This document shows positions 8,508-19,231 of a stretch of 31,651 nucleotides of DNA, one piece after another (positions within the stretch are counted from its first letter, which is position 1; every line of letters begins with the position of its first letter). Below the pieces are notes generated by a model that was not told the DNA's origin, did not search any database, and saw nothing but the letters and a program-made list of their open reading frames with translations. A program made the position numbers and the translations under genes. The stretch covers positions 1 to 31,651 of the forward strand of contig JBMOJH010000032.1 in NCBI GenBank assembly GCA_049316905.1, written 5' to 3'. This stretch comes from CAIPVR01 sp049316905. GTDB taxonomy: Bacteria; Actinomycetota; Acidimicrobiia; Acidimicrobiales; Microtrichaceae.

Positions 8508-8513
8508 ACGCTA
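8508..8513 (-). promoter_or_regulatory. Putative -10 box (TAGCGT) for leaderless comF-like gene
   Basis: On the minus strand TAGCGT is followed by 6 bases and then the GTG start. No ribosome-binding site fits in the gap. The divergent secA -10 box is 57 bases away. Confidence 0.45.
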
Positions 8514-8569
8514 GGTGCCGCCCCTGACGGCCCGATCAGGACCGAGGCAGGGCGCCCGCGGCCCGCCGG

Positions 8570-8575
8570 TAGAGT
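8570..8575 (+). promoter_or_regulatory. Putative -10 box (TAGAGT) for leaderless secA
   Basis: TAGAGT ends 9 nt before ATG 8585. No Shine-Dalgarno sequence is present in the gap, suggesting that secA mRNA starts at or within 1-2 nt of the ATG. The -35 region has no clear match. Confidence 0.45.
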
Positions 8576-8584
8576 GGTCGACCT

Positions 8585-11299
<2,715 letters not shown>

Positions 11300-11314
11300 G
11301 CGGAGGACGCTGAC

Positions 11315-12430
11315 GTGCAGGACTTCACCCCGCGACTCCGCGCGCTCCGGGACCGCCTCGAGGAGGCGGCCGGCTACCTGCGCGTCCCCGAGTTGCGCGC
11401 CCGGCGCCCGCAGCTCGAGGCCGAGCTCGGTCGCCCCGACCTGTGGGACGACGCGGATGCCGCCCAGCAGCTCCAGCGCGAGTTCGCCGAACTCGACGAC
11501 GACCTCTCCCTGTACGACGGCCTGGCCGGCCGGGTCGACGACGTGGAGACCCTCGCCGAGCTCGCCCGCGAGGAGGGCGACGAGTCGCTCGAGGCGGAGA
11601 TCGAGTCCGAGTGCGCGGCGCTCGAGACCGAGTTCGCCGCGCTCGAGACCCGGGCCCTGTTCACCGGCGACTACGACGACCGCGACGCCATCGTGGAGAT
11701 CAACTCCGGCGCCGGCGGCGTGGACGCCCAGGACTGGGCCGAGATGCTGCTGCGCATGTACCTCCGCTGGGCGGAGCGCCACCAGATGGACACCGAGCTC
11801 GACAGCGTGAACGAGGGCACCGAGGCGGGCATCTCGTCGGCCACCTTCATCCTGAAGGGCCGCCACGCCTACGGCTGGATGCGCTCCGAGCACGGGGTGC
11901 ACCGGCTCGTCCGCATCTCGCCGTTCGACAACAACGCCCGGCGCCAGACCAGCTTCGCCTCGGTGAAGGTCACGCCGTTCATCGAGGACGTCGACGACGA
12001 GATCGAGATCGACGACAAGGACCTGCGCATCGACGTGTACCGGTCCTCCGGCGCCGGTGGGCAGCACGTCAACGTGACCGACTCGGCGGTGCGGATCACC
12101 CACCTGCCCACGGGGACCGTCACGAGCTGCCAGAACGAGCGGTCCCAGCACCAGAACAAGGACCGGGCGATGACGATCCTGAAGGCCAAGCTGCTGGAGC
12201 TCGAGCGACAGAAACGGGCAGCGAAGCTGGCCGAGATCACCGGTGAGGGCGCCGCGGTGGACTTCGGCAGCCAGGACCGGAACTACGTGCTGCAGCCGTA
12301 CCAGCAGGTGAAGGACCTGCGCTCGGGCCTCGAGCTGTCGAACCCCGACGGAGTGCTCGACGGCGACCTCGACGGTCTCATGGAGGCCTGGCTGCGCTGG
12401 AACCGGGCCGGGGCCTCGGCCGTGGGCTGA
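11315..12430 (+). CDS. prfB: Peptide chain release factor 2
   Basis: The 371-residue class I release factor recognises UGA and UAA stop codons. The tripeptide anticodon is SPF at 202-204 and the peptidyl-tRNA hydrolysis motif GGQ is at 248-250. The SPF type distinguishes it from RF1 (PxT). Domain 1 is the acidic helical N-terminus (to about residue 115). GTG 11315 is preceded by GGAGGA at about 8 nt. The gene is read in one frame: the autoregulatory UGA frameshift site found near codon 26 in many bacteria is absent. It lies 15 bases after secA and ahead of ftsEX, the order known from mycobacteria (prfB-ftsE-ftsX). Confidence 0.97.
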   Translation: MQDFTPRLRALRDRLEEAAGYLRVPELRARRPQLEAELGRPDLWDDADAAQQLQREFAELDDDLSLYDGLAGRVDDVETLAELAREEGDESLEAEIESECAALETEFAALETRALFTGDYDDRDAIVEINSGAGGVDAQDWAEMLLRMYLRWAERHQMDTELDSVNEGTEAGISSATFILKGRHAYGWMRSEHGVHRLVRISPFDNNARRQTSFASVKVTPFIEDVDDEIEIDDKDLRIDVYRSSGAGGQHVNVTDSAVRITHLPTGTVTSCQNERSQHQNKDRAMTILKAKLLELERQKRAAKLAEITGEGAAVDFGSQDRNYVLQPYQQVKDLRSGLELSNPDGVLDGDLDGLMEAWLRWNRAGASAVG

Positions 12431-12490
12431 CCCCTCCCGGGTGGCGCACGCCACGTCGGGGGCGTCCCCGTGCGGTCCACCCGCGGCGGC

Positions 12491-12496
12491 TATCGT
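12491..12496 (+). promoter_or_regulatory. Putative -10 box (TATCGT) for ftsEX
   Basis: TATCGT at 12491-12496 in the 152-base gap after prfB fits TANNNT. A transcript from it would have a leader of about 80 nt to the preferred ftsE start, including a 14-base palindrome centred near 12540. A GTG at 12511 would give a nearly leaderless alternative start. Confidence 0.35.
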
Positions 12497-12582
12497 CACG
12501 GTTCCGTCATGTGCACCACGGGCCCCGCCGACGGGTCGGGCCCGACCGTCCCCACCCGCCCGGAAGGCGCCTGGAAGGCCCC

Positions 12583-13260
12583 GTGATCAAGCTCGAGAAC
12601 GTCACCAAGATCTACAAGGGCGAGATGGTCGCCCTCCGTGACGCATCGGTCGACATCGAGAAGGGCGAGTTCGTGTTCCTGGTGGGCCCCTCCGGTTCCG
12701 GCAAGTCCACGTTCCTGCGCCTCCTCAACCGGGAGGAGCGGCCCGAGCAGGGCAAGATCTTCGTTGCCGGCAAGGACATCGCCGAGCTGCCCGGCTACAA
12801 GGTGCCCTACCTGCGCCGGAACATCGGGAGCATCTTCCAGGACTTCAAGCTGCTGCCCTCCAAGACCGTCTCGGAGAACGTGGCGTTCGCGCTCGAGGCG
12901 ATCGGCCGGCCCCGTTCCGCCATCCGCGAGGCCGTGCCGCAGATCCTCGACCTCGTGGGGCTCGGGAAGAAGGCGAACAACATGCCCGACGAGCTCTCGG
13001 GCGGTGAGCAGCAGCGCGTCTCGATCGCCCGGGCCTTCGTGAACCGGCCGCTGATCCTGCTGGCCGACGAGCCCACCGGCAACCTCGACCCGGCCACCTC
13101 CGTGGGGATCATGAAGCTGCTCGACCGCATCAACCGAACCGGCACCACGGTGGTCATGGCCACCCACGACCGGGGCATCGTCGACACCATGCGTCGACGG
13201 GTCATCGAGCTCGACCGGGGCCGCATCGTGCGCGACCAGGCCCGCGGCGTCTACGAGTGA
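12583..13260 (+). CDS. ftsE: Cell division ATP-binding protein FtsE
   Basis: The 225-residue ABC ATPase pairs with FtsX to regulate peptidoglycan hydrolases at the septum. Walker A GPSGSGKST is at 35-43, the Q-loop is near FQDFKLLP, the ABC signature LSGGEQQR at 138-145, Walker B LILLADEP at 157-164, and the H-loop His in MATHDRG. The protein opens MIKLENVTKIY, typical of FtsE. GTG 12583 is chosen on this basis; a weak GGAAGG lies 4 nt upstream. A start at GTG 12511 would add 24 Arg/Pro-rich residues unlike any FtsE I know. The gene is 6 bases from ftsX, so the two are surely co-transcribed. Confidence 0.95.
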   Translation: MIKLENVTKIYKGEMVALRDASVDIEKGEFVFLVGPSGSGKSTFLRLLNREERPEQGKIFVAGKDIAELPGYKVPYLRRNIGSIFQDFKLLPSKTVSENVAFALEAIGRPRSAIREAVPQILDLVGLGKKANNMPDELSGGEQQRVSIARAFVNRPLILLADEPTGNLDPATSVGIMKLLDRINRTGTTVVMATHDRGIVDTMRRRVIELDRGRIVRDQARGVYE

Positions 13261-13266
13261 GCTGAG

Positions 13267-14163
13267 ATGGCCGTCCGCATCGACTACGTCCTGAAGGAGA
13301 CGGGCTCCAACCTCGCCCGCAACTTCACGCTCACCTTCGCGGCGATCCTCACCGTGGCCGTGTCGCTGGCGCTCGTGGCCGCCAGCTTCCTGATCGGCCA
13401 GGGCATCAACAACAGCTTCCTGGGCCTGCGATCCGACGTGCAGCTGTTCATCTACATGAACCCCGGTGCCACGGCCGAGCAGATCCAGGCGGTGAAGAAG
13501 GAGCTCGACGGGAGCCCGCAGGTCAAGGAGGTCGACTTCTACGACCAGGAGCGCTCCTTCGAGGAGTTCAAGCGCCTGTTCAAGGAGCAGCCCGACCTGG
13601 TGGCCACGATCACCCCGGCCGACCTCCCGCAGAGCTTCCGCATCAAGCCCACCTCGTCCGACGCGGACGTGGTCTCCGCCCTCGGCGACAGCCTGAAGAG
13701 CAAGGAGGGCGTGCTCCGCGTGGAGTACGCCGCGGAGTACGCGCGGCAGGTCCAGCGGTCGGTCCGCACGCTCAACACGTGGGTGCTGATCGTGGGTGCC
13801 GTGCTCATCGGCGCGTCGGTGCTGCTGATCTTCAACACCATCCGCACCGCGGTGTTCGCCCGCCGGCGCGAGATCGAGGTGATGCGTCTCGTGGGCGCGA
13901 GCAACTGGTTCATCCGATTGCCGTTCGTGGTGGAGGGCCTGGTCCACGGCCTCCTCGGCGCGCTGCTCGCCGCGCTCGGCGCGTGGGGCTTCGACGCGCT
14001 CTGGAAGCGGAACTTCGTGAACCAGGTGGCGTTCGAGCTGCTCAACCAGATCCGCTGGGACTCCGGGCAGCTCTGGCAGGCGATCGCGATCATCTTCGCG
14101 GTCGGCGCCCTCACCGGGGCCGTGGGCTCCGGCATCGCGGTCAGCCGCTTCCTCCGGGTCTGA
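13267..14163 (+). CDS. ftsX: Cell division permease-like protein FtsX
   Basis: The 298-residue membrane partner of FtsE has one N-terminal transmembrane helix (about 22-44), an extracellular domain (about 45-170) and three C-terminal helices (about 173-195, 220-245, 270-295), the standard FtsX layout. It transmits the FtsE ATPase cycle to cell-wall hydrolases such as RipC or NlpC/P60 enzymes in actinobacteria. The conserved loop after TM2, FARRREIEVMRLVGAS, is intact. Six bases separate it from the ftsE stop. In many actinobacteria smpB follows; here a sulfatase gene does. Confidence 0.95.
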   Translation: MAVRIDYVLKETGSNLARNFTLTFAAILTVAVSLALVAASFLIGQGINNSFLGLRSDVQLFIYMNPGATAEQIQAVKKELDGSPQVKEVDFYDQERSFEEFKRLFKEQPDLVATITPADLPQSFRIKPTSSDADVVSALGDSLKSKEGVLRVEYAAEYARQVQRSVRTLNTWVLIVGAVLIGASVLLIFNTIRTAVFARRREIEVMRLVGASNWFIRLPFVVEGLVHGLLGALLAALGAWGFDALWKRNFVNQVAFELLNQIRWDSGQLWQAIAIIFAVGALTGAVGSGIAVSRFLRV

Positions 14164-14171
14164 CGCGCCGG

Positions 14172-14189
14172 CTCGCGTCCGGGCGCGAG
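14172..14189 (+). terminator. Short GC-rich hairpin after ftsX, possible terminator
   Basis: CTCGCG at 14172-14177 pairs perfectly with CGCGAG at 14184-14189 around a 6-base loop, 8 bases after the ftsX stop. The stem is short and has no T-tract, so termination is only a possibility. Confidence 0.3.
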
Positions 14190-14223
14190 ACTCGCCGGGT
14201 CCGCCCACGACACAGGGGGAGCC

Positions 14224-15753
14224 GTGTCCGACCCGTCGCCCGAGTTCGACCCGATCGCCAGCCCGACCGTGCAGGTGGCCCCGCACCGGGAGCGGCGCTT
14301 CGTCCACGTCCGCGACACCGAGGAGGCCGAGCGCCGCCTCGCCGAGTACCGGGCGCGCACCGGCCGACGGCCCAACGTGCTCGTCCTGGTGTTCGATGAC
14401 GTGGGCTGGGGCGACCTGGGCTGCTACGGCGGGGGAGTGGCGGTGGGGGCACCCACGCCGAACCTGGATCGTCTCGCCCGCCAGGGCCTGCGGCTCACGT
14501 CCTGCTACAGCCAGCCGTCGTGCTCGCCCAGCCGGGCGACGCTGCTGACCGGCCGCCTGCCGGTCCGCCACGGCCTCCAACGGCCCCCGATGTACGGGGA
14601 GCCCGGCGGCCTCGAGGGTGAGGTGACGCTCGCGGCCCTGCTGTCGGACGCCGGCTACGTCACCCAGGCGGTGGGCAAGTGGCACCTGGGGGAGAACACC
14701 GCCTCGCAGCCCCAGCACGTCGGCTTCGACGACTTCTACGGCTTCCTGTCGGTCTCCGACATGTACAGCGAGTGGCGTGACCCGTACTTCTTCCCCGAGG
14801 TGGTCTACAACCGGGCCCGCACCGAGTGGATCGAGAACCTGCCGTTCCAGCGGTCGTTCGTGCACGCCACCCGGGGCGGCGACCTGGAGCCGGTCCAGGA
14901 GGTCACGATCCCGGTGCTCAGCCTGCTCGACGACATGTGGGCGGACTACTCGATCGACTTCATCCGCCGCATGGCCGACGACGACCGGCCCTGGTTCCTC
15001 TACCACGGCACCCGCGGCGCGCACTTCGACAACTACCCGCACGAGCGGTTCCTCGGCACCTCCCCGGCGCGCCATCCGTACAAGGACACGATGGTGGAGA
15101 TCGACGACATCACGGGTCGGTTGGAGGCGACGCTCCGGGAGACGGGCCAGTGGGAGGACACGCTGGTGTTCGTCACCTCCGACAACGGGCCGCACCTCGA
15201 GAACTGGCCCGACGCGGCCTGGACGCCGTTCCGCTCGGCCAAGGGCAGCACCTGGGAGGGCGGGGTGCGGGTGCCGGGCCTTCTCACGTGGCCCGGCATG
15301 ATCGACGCGGACCGTGCGAGCGACGGCCTCTTCGACTTCTGCGACCTCTTCCCGACCGTGCTGGCGCTCGCCGGTGAGGACGCCCGGCTCCCGTCGGACC
15401 GCTTCTCCGACGGGGTGGACCAGTCGTCGTTCCTGCTGGCGGCGGACGGCACCTCGAACCGCAAGTACGTCTACTACTGGCTGCTCGCGGAGCTCTCGGC
15501 GGTGCGCTCCGGCGAGTACAAGCTGCTCCTGAGCTCCACGAGCGACGACGACACCGACGTCCACGGCCCCGGTGGCTTCACCGGCGTGACCCAGCGCTAC
15601 ACCTACGCCCGGCTCCACAACCTGTACCTGGACCCGGGCGAGCGGCACTCGTACACCACCCGGAAGCTCGCCTACCTCGACACCTTCCAGGAGGCGGTCG
15701 TCGGCCACCTCGGGACCCTCTCGGCGTTCCCGGCGAAGCCGTCGAAGGTGTGA
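14224..15753 (+). CDS. Arylsulfatase-type sulfatase
   Basis: The 509-residue alkaline-phosphatase-superfamily enzyme hydrolyses sulfate esters. The sulfatase signature CSPSRATLLTG starts at Cys100, the residue that would be converted to formylglycine by the maturase. The metal site uses Asp58 and Asp59 (FDDVGWGD) and Asp320-Asn321 (SDNGPHLENW), and the GKWHLG motif is also present. No signal peptide precedes the catalytic core; instead there is an approximately 50-residue charged extension, so the enzyme should be cytosolic. GTG 14224 follows AGGGGGA. Its stop overlaps the ligase start. The natural substrate is unknown; small aryl or alkyl sulfates taken up by the cell are possible. Phosphonate hydrolase activity is an alternative within the superfamily. 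No formylglycine-generating enzyme gene is in this window. Confidence 0.92.
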   Translation: MSDPSPEFDPIASPTVQVAPHRERRFVHVRDTEEAERRLAEYRARTGRRPNVLVLVFDDVGWGDLGCYGGGVAVGAPTPNLDRLARQGLRLTSCYSQPSCSPSRATLLTGRLPVRHGLQRPPMYGEPGGLEGEVTLAALLSDAGYVTQAVGKWHLGENTASQPQHVGFDDFYGFLSVSDMYSEWRDPYFFPEVVYNRARTEWIENLPFQRSFVHATRGGDLEPVQEVTIPVLSLLDDMWADYSIDFIRRMADDDRPWFLYHGTRGAHFDNYPHERFLGTSPARHPYKDTMVEIDDITGRLEATLRETGQWEDTLVFVTSDNGPHLENWPDAAWTPFRSAKGSTWEGGVRVPGLLTWPGMIDADRASDGLFDFCDLFPTVLALAGEDARLPSDRFSDGVDQSSFLLAADGTSNRKYVYYWLLAELSAVRSGEYKLLLSSTSDDDTDVHGPGGFTGVTQRYTYARLHNLYLDPGERHSYTTRKLAYLDTFQEAVVGHLGTLSAFPAKPSKV

Positions 15754-16709
15754 GCCCGCCGGTCCCGCCTCGCCCGATGAAGGGGGTGGCCGGCGAGCTG
15801 CCGGCGGGTCCGGGCTGGTCCTACGAGGTGAAGTGGGACGGCATGCGGGTCCTGGCCGGCGTGTCCCCGGCCGGGGTGCGGCTCTGGAGCGCCCGGGGCG
15901 CAGAGGTGACCACCACGTTCCCGGAGCTCGCTGCGCTGGCGGGTGCCGCGCCGGGCCACGACGTGCTGCTCGACGGCGAGGTGGTGGCCACCGACGAGCA
16001 GGGCGTCCCGCGGTTCGCGCTGCTCCAGCAGCGCCTGCACGTGTCGGACCCGGCCGAGGCGGCGCGCCGGGCCCGCTCGGTGCCCGTGGCCTTCGTGGCG
16101 TTCGACCTGCTGTCGCTCGACGATCGGGACCTCACCACCTCGCGGTGGACCGAGCGGCGGGACCTGCTCGAGGAGGTGCTGGTGCCGGGCCCGGGGGTGC
16201 GGCTGTCGGGCCGCTTCGACGACGGCGCGGCCCTCCTCGAGGTGGTCACGGCCCAGGGCCTCGAGGGCGTGGTGGCCAAACGCGTCGACGCGCCCTACCG
16301 CCCCGGGGCCCGATCGCCGGCGTGGCGGAAGGTGAAGGTGCGCCACGAGCAGGAGTTCGTGGTGGTCGGCTGGCTCGGCGGAACCGGCGCCCGGGTCGGC
16401 GCGATCGGTTCGCTCGTGCTGGCCTGCCGTCGCGACGGTCGGCTCCGGTGGGCGGGCAACGTGGGCACCGGCTTCACCGACGTCGAGCTCCGCCGCCTGG
16501 GTGCCCGTCTCGACGACCTCGCCACGGACGATCCGGCGGTGGGGGAGCGTGTGCCCACCCGCGGCGGGGTCCCGCTGCACTGGGTGCGACCCGAGCTCGT
16601 GGTGCAGGTGGCCTACGCCGAGTGGACCCCCGACGGCCGGCTCCGCCACCCCAGCTACCTGGGGGAGCGCACCGACGTGGCCGCCGAGGAGGTCACCTGC
16701 GACCCCTGA
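15750..16709 (+). CDS. ATP-dependent DNA ligase (LigC/LigD-ligase-like)
   Basis: The 319-residue protein is a minimal nick-sealing ligase. Motif I is KWDG with the adenylated Lys28, motif III LDGEVV, motif IV EGVVAKR, motif V WRKVKVR, followed by an OB-fold (from about 205) and the C-terminal motif region near VQVAYAEWT. Size and motifs match stand-alone LigC or the ligase domain of LigD, which act in NHEJ or backup base-excision repair. No polymerase or phosphoesterase domain is attached and no Ku gene is nearby. GTG 15750 overlaps the sulfatase TGA by two bases, so translation is coupled. The start may be slightly late: homologues often have a few more residues before MKGVAGELP. Confidence 0.9.
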   Translation: MSPPVPPRPMKGVAGELPAGPGWSYEVKWDGMRVLAGVSPAGVRLWSARGAEVTTTFPELAALAGAAPGHDVLLDGEVVATDEQGVPRFALLQQRLHVSDPAEAARRARSVPVAFVAFDLLSLDDRDLTTSRWTERRDLLEEVLVPGPGVRLSGRFDDGAALLEVVTAQGLEGVVAKRVDAPYRPGARSPAWRKVKVRHEQEFVVVGWLGGTGARVGAIGSLVLACRRDGRLRWAGNVGTGFTDVELRRLGARLDDLATDDPAVGERVPTRGGVPLHWVRPELVVQVAYAEWTPDGRLRHPSYLGERTDVAAEEVTCDP

Positions 16710-16791
16710 CCAGCTCTTGCGGGGAGAACGGACGACGGATGCCACACCGAACTCCATGGCGGTCGCCGGAGCCATCGGGTACAAAGCGGAA

Positions 16792-17550
16792 GTGGCATTC
16801 CGTTTAGAGGACGAGGCCGGAACGGCCGATCCCGACGGAATCTGCGCGCCCGACGAGGCCGCTGGGCGTCGGCCCCTCCGGGCGGATGCCCGCCGGAACC
16901 GGGAGCGCGTCCTCGCCTCGGCCGCCGAGCTGTTCGCGGCCGGTGGCGGCTCGGTGGGCGTGGAGGACATCGCCCGCCACGCCGGGGTGGGCGTCGGCAC
17001 GGTGTGTCGGCACTTCGAGAACAAGGACGCCCTGCTCGACGCGGTGCTCGAGATGTCCTACCGGAGCCTCCTCGCCGCCGCGCTCGAGGCCTCGGCGGAG
17101 CCCGACCCGGTGGAGGCGCTCGACCGCCTCGTGCTCACCTCCGGCGAGCTGTACGCCCGCCACCGGGCCCTCGCCGAGCGGGCGCGCGACGGCGGCCTGT
17201 CGCCACGCACCCAGGAGCTGCAGCAGCAGGTGTGGGCACTCATCGAGCAACTCGTCCTGGACGCGCAGGCCGCGGGTGGCCTCCGCTCGGACGTGGGTCC
17301 GGTCGACGTGATCATCCTCCTGGCCGGCGTGGCGCAGACCGCCACGGTCCTCAGCGAGCTCGACCCGTCGCTGCGCGAGCGCCACATCCGCCTGGTCCTC
17401 GACGGGCTCCGGCCCGGAGCCCGCAGCCCCCTCCCCGGGCGGCCGCTCGACTTCGACGACCTGCGGCGTCTCCACCCGGCCACCGCCGGGTCGACCCCCG
17501 CCCCCCGATCATCCCGGCCCGGTGCCGGAGGAAGCGACGGAACGACATGA
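16792..17550 (+). CDS. TetR family transcriptional regulator
   Basis: The 252-residue DNA-binding protein probably represses the efflux pump encoded immediately downstream. The helix-turn-helix lies at about 54-76 (VEDIARHAGVGVGTVCRHF), preceded by the usual first helix RERVLASAAELFAAGG. The C-terminal ligand domain runs to about 215 and ends in a Pro/Arg-rich tail. The start is uncertain: GTG 16792 gives MAFRLEDE and lies in a patch of lower GC (TACAAA at 16780-16785), whereas ATG 16756 would add 12 residues; neither has a good ribosome-binding site. The stop overlaps the transporter ATG (ATGA), so the pair is co-translated. An imperfect TTCCG-N15-CGGAA repeat inside the first codons could be an operator, untested. 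Confidence 0.85.
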   Translation: MAFRLEDEAGTADPDGICAPDEAAGRRPLRADARRNRERVLASAAELFAAGGGSVGVEDIARHAGVGVGTVCRHFENKDALLDAVLEMSYRSLLAAALEASAEPDPVEALDRLVLTSGELYARHRALAERARDGGLSPRTQELQQQVWALIEQLVLDAQAAGGLRSDVGPVDVIILLAGVAQTATVLSELDPSLRERHIRLVLDGLRPGARSPLPGRPLDFDDLRRLHPATAGSTPAPRSSRPGAGGSDGTT

Positions 17551-19160
17551 ACCTCCAGGAACGCGCGTATGCACGTCGCTGGTGGATCCTGCTGGTGCTG
17601 TGCCTCAGCCTCGTGGTGATCACCCTCGACAACACGATCCTGAACGTGGCGCTCCCCACGCTGGTGCGCGACCTCAAGGCATCCAACAGCCAGCTGCAGT
17701 GGATCGTGGACAGCTACACGCTGGTGTTCGCCGGCCTGCTGCTCACCGCCGGCGCCCTCGGTGACCGCTTCGGCCGCAAGGGAGCGCTGCAGATCGGCCT
17801 CGCGATCTTCGCCCTCGGCTCGCTCGCCTCGGCGCTCGCCACCGACCCGAACCAGCTGATCGCCACCCGGGCGCTCATGGGTGTGGGCGGCGCGTTCATC
17901 ATGCCCGCCACCCTGTCGATCCTCACGAACGTGTTCCCGGCCGAGGAGCGGGGTCGGGCGATCGGCGTGTGGGCCGGCATCAGCGGCATCGGCATCGCCA
18001 TCGGCCCGCTGCTCGGCGGCTTCCTGATCGAGCACTTCTCGTGGCATGCGATCTTCACCGTGAACCTTCCGATCGCCCTGCTCGCGATCGTGGCCGGCGC
18101 GCTGATCATCCCCACCTCCAAGGACCCGGCGGCGCCGAAGCTCGACCCGGTCGGCGCGGGGCTCTCCATCGTCGGCCTGGTGTCGCTGGTGTACGGCCTG
18201 ATCGAGGCCCCCGCCGATGGCTGGACCGATCCGAAGATCCTCACGGCGTTCGCCGTCGGCGTGGTCGTGCTCGCCACGTTCGCCTGGTGGGAGCTGCGCA
18301 TCGACCACCCGATGCTCGACGTCAGCTTCTTCCGCAACCCCCGCTTCAGCGCGGCGAGCTCGGCGATCACCCTCGTGTTCTTCGCGATGTTCGGCTACTC
18401 GTTCCTGCTCACCCAGTACTTCCAGTTCGTGCTCGGCTACAGCGCCCTCGAGACCGGCGTGCGCATGCTGCCGCTGGCGCTCACGCTGATGGTGGTGGCG
18501 CCCACCTCGGCTCGGCTGGTCGAGCGGGTGGGGACCAAGGCCGTGGTGGCGGCCGGTCTCGGCTGCGTGTCGCTCTCGCTGTTCCTGCAGGTCGGCCTGG
18601 CGGTGGACAGCCCCTACATCCAGATCGCCTGGCGCATGATGCTGCTGGCGTTCGGCATGGGCCTCACCATGGCCCCGGCCACGGAGTCGATCATGGGCTC
18701 GCTGCCGCTCGCCAAGGCCGGCGTGGGCTCCGCGGTGAACGACACGACCCGCCAGGTGGGCGGCGCGCTCGGCGTGGCCATCGTGGGGTCGGTGCTGAGC
18801 TCGGTGTACGGCTCGAAGATCGTCGACGCCTTCGGTTCCGTGCTGCCCGCCCCGGCGGTGGAGGTCGCCAAGAGCTCCCTCGGCGGCGCGCTCGCCGTGG
18901 CCGAGCGGGCGCCCGGCGCCCTCGGCGACCAGGTGGCCTCGGTGGCCCGGTCGGGCTTCGTCGACGCCATGCACGGCGGTGCCCTGGTGGCCGGTACGGC
19001 GGCCTTCATCGGCATGGTGGTCGTCCTGATCTTCCTGCCGGCCACGGCCCGGCGCGAGGACCTGGAACGGCAGCACCACGAGTACGACGAGGAGATGGAC
19101 GTCGCCGCGGCGCAGGGCGCCCGGCTCGCCCCGGTCGAGGTGTCGGAGTGGGACACCTGA
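17547..19160 (+). CDS. DHA2-type (14-TM) MFS drug efflux transporter
   Basis: The 537-residue proton-driven exporter belongs to the EmrB/QacA branch of the major facilitator superfamily. It shows the DHA2 signature LDNTILNVALP at 27-37, motif A LGDRFGRKG at 71-79, and hydrophobic segments enough for about 14 helices. The loop near 245-260 and the segment around VARSGFVDAMHGG before the final helix are typical of this branch. The C-terminal tail is acidic and cytoplasmic. Its ATG overlaps the stop of the TetR gene by ATGA, the usual regulator-pump arrangement, which suggests induction by the exported compound. The substrate cannot be predicted; cationic drugs, dyes or secondary metabolites are typical. 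Confidence 0.93.
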   Translation: MNLQERAYARRWWILLVLCLSLVVITLDNTILNVALPTLVRDLKASNSQLQWIVDSYTLVFAGLLLTAGALGDRFGRKGALQIGLAIFALGSLASALATDPNQLIATRALMGVGGAFIMPATLSILTNVFPAEERGRAIGVWAGISGIGIAIGPLLGGFLIEHFSWHAIFTVNLPIALLAIVAGALIIPTSKDPAAPKLDPVGAGLSIVGLVSLVYGLIEAPADGWTDPKILTAFAVGVVVLATFAWWELRIDHPMLDVSFFRNPRFSAASSAITLVFFAMFGYSFLLTQYFQFVLGYSALETGVRMLPLALTLMVVAPTSARLVERVGTKAVVAAGLGCVSLSLFLQVGLAVDSPYIQIAWRMMLLAFGMGLTMAPATESIMGSLPLAKAGVGSAVNDTTRQVGGALGVAIVGSVLSSVYGSKIVDAFGSVLPAPAVEVAKSSLGGALAVAERAPGALGDQVASVARSGFVDAMHGGALVAGTAAFIGMVVVLIFLPATARREDLERQHHEYDEEMDVAAAQGARLAPVEVSEWDT

Positions 19161-19174
19161 GCCGCACGCCGGGC

Positions 19175-19180
19175 TAGCCT
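19175..19180 (+). promoter_or_regulatory. Putative -10 box (TAGCCT) for the acyl-CoA dehydrogenase/SDR pair
   Basis: TAGCCT fits TANNNT and lies in the 71-base gap after the transporter gene. It would give a leader of about 45 nt carrying AGGGGGA before ATG 19232. Confidence 0.35.
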
Positions 19181-19231
19181 CCGGCCGTTCGCGCCGGGGG
19201 GCGCAGCGGCCCGGCAGAGGCAGGGGGACCC

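Noticed and set aside
11315..11420. Possible programmed frameshift in prfB
   Set aside because: The N-terminal region reads through in one frame with no in-frame TGA; the element is absent.
12511..12582. Upstream GTG giving FtsE a 24-residue extension
   Set aside because: The extension is Arg/Pro-rich and unlike FtsE N-termini, although its distance from the -10 box would allow a leaderless start, so it is kept only as an alternative.
12496..15708. Minus-strand open frame of about 1,070 codons opposite ftsE, ftsX and the sulfatase
   Set aside because: Same antisense shadow effect; composition is biased and the opposite strand has full catalytic motifs.
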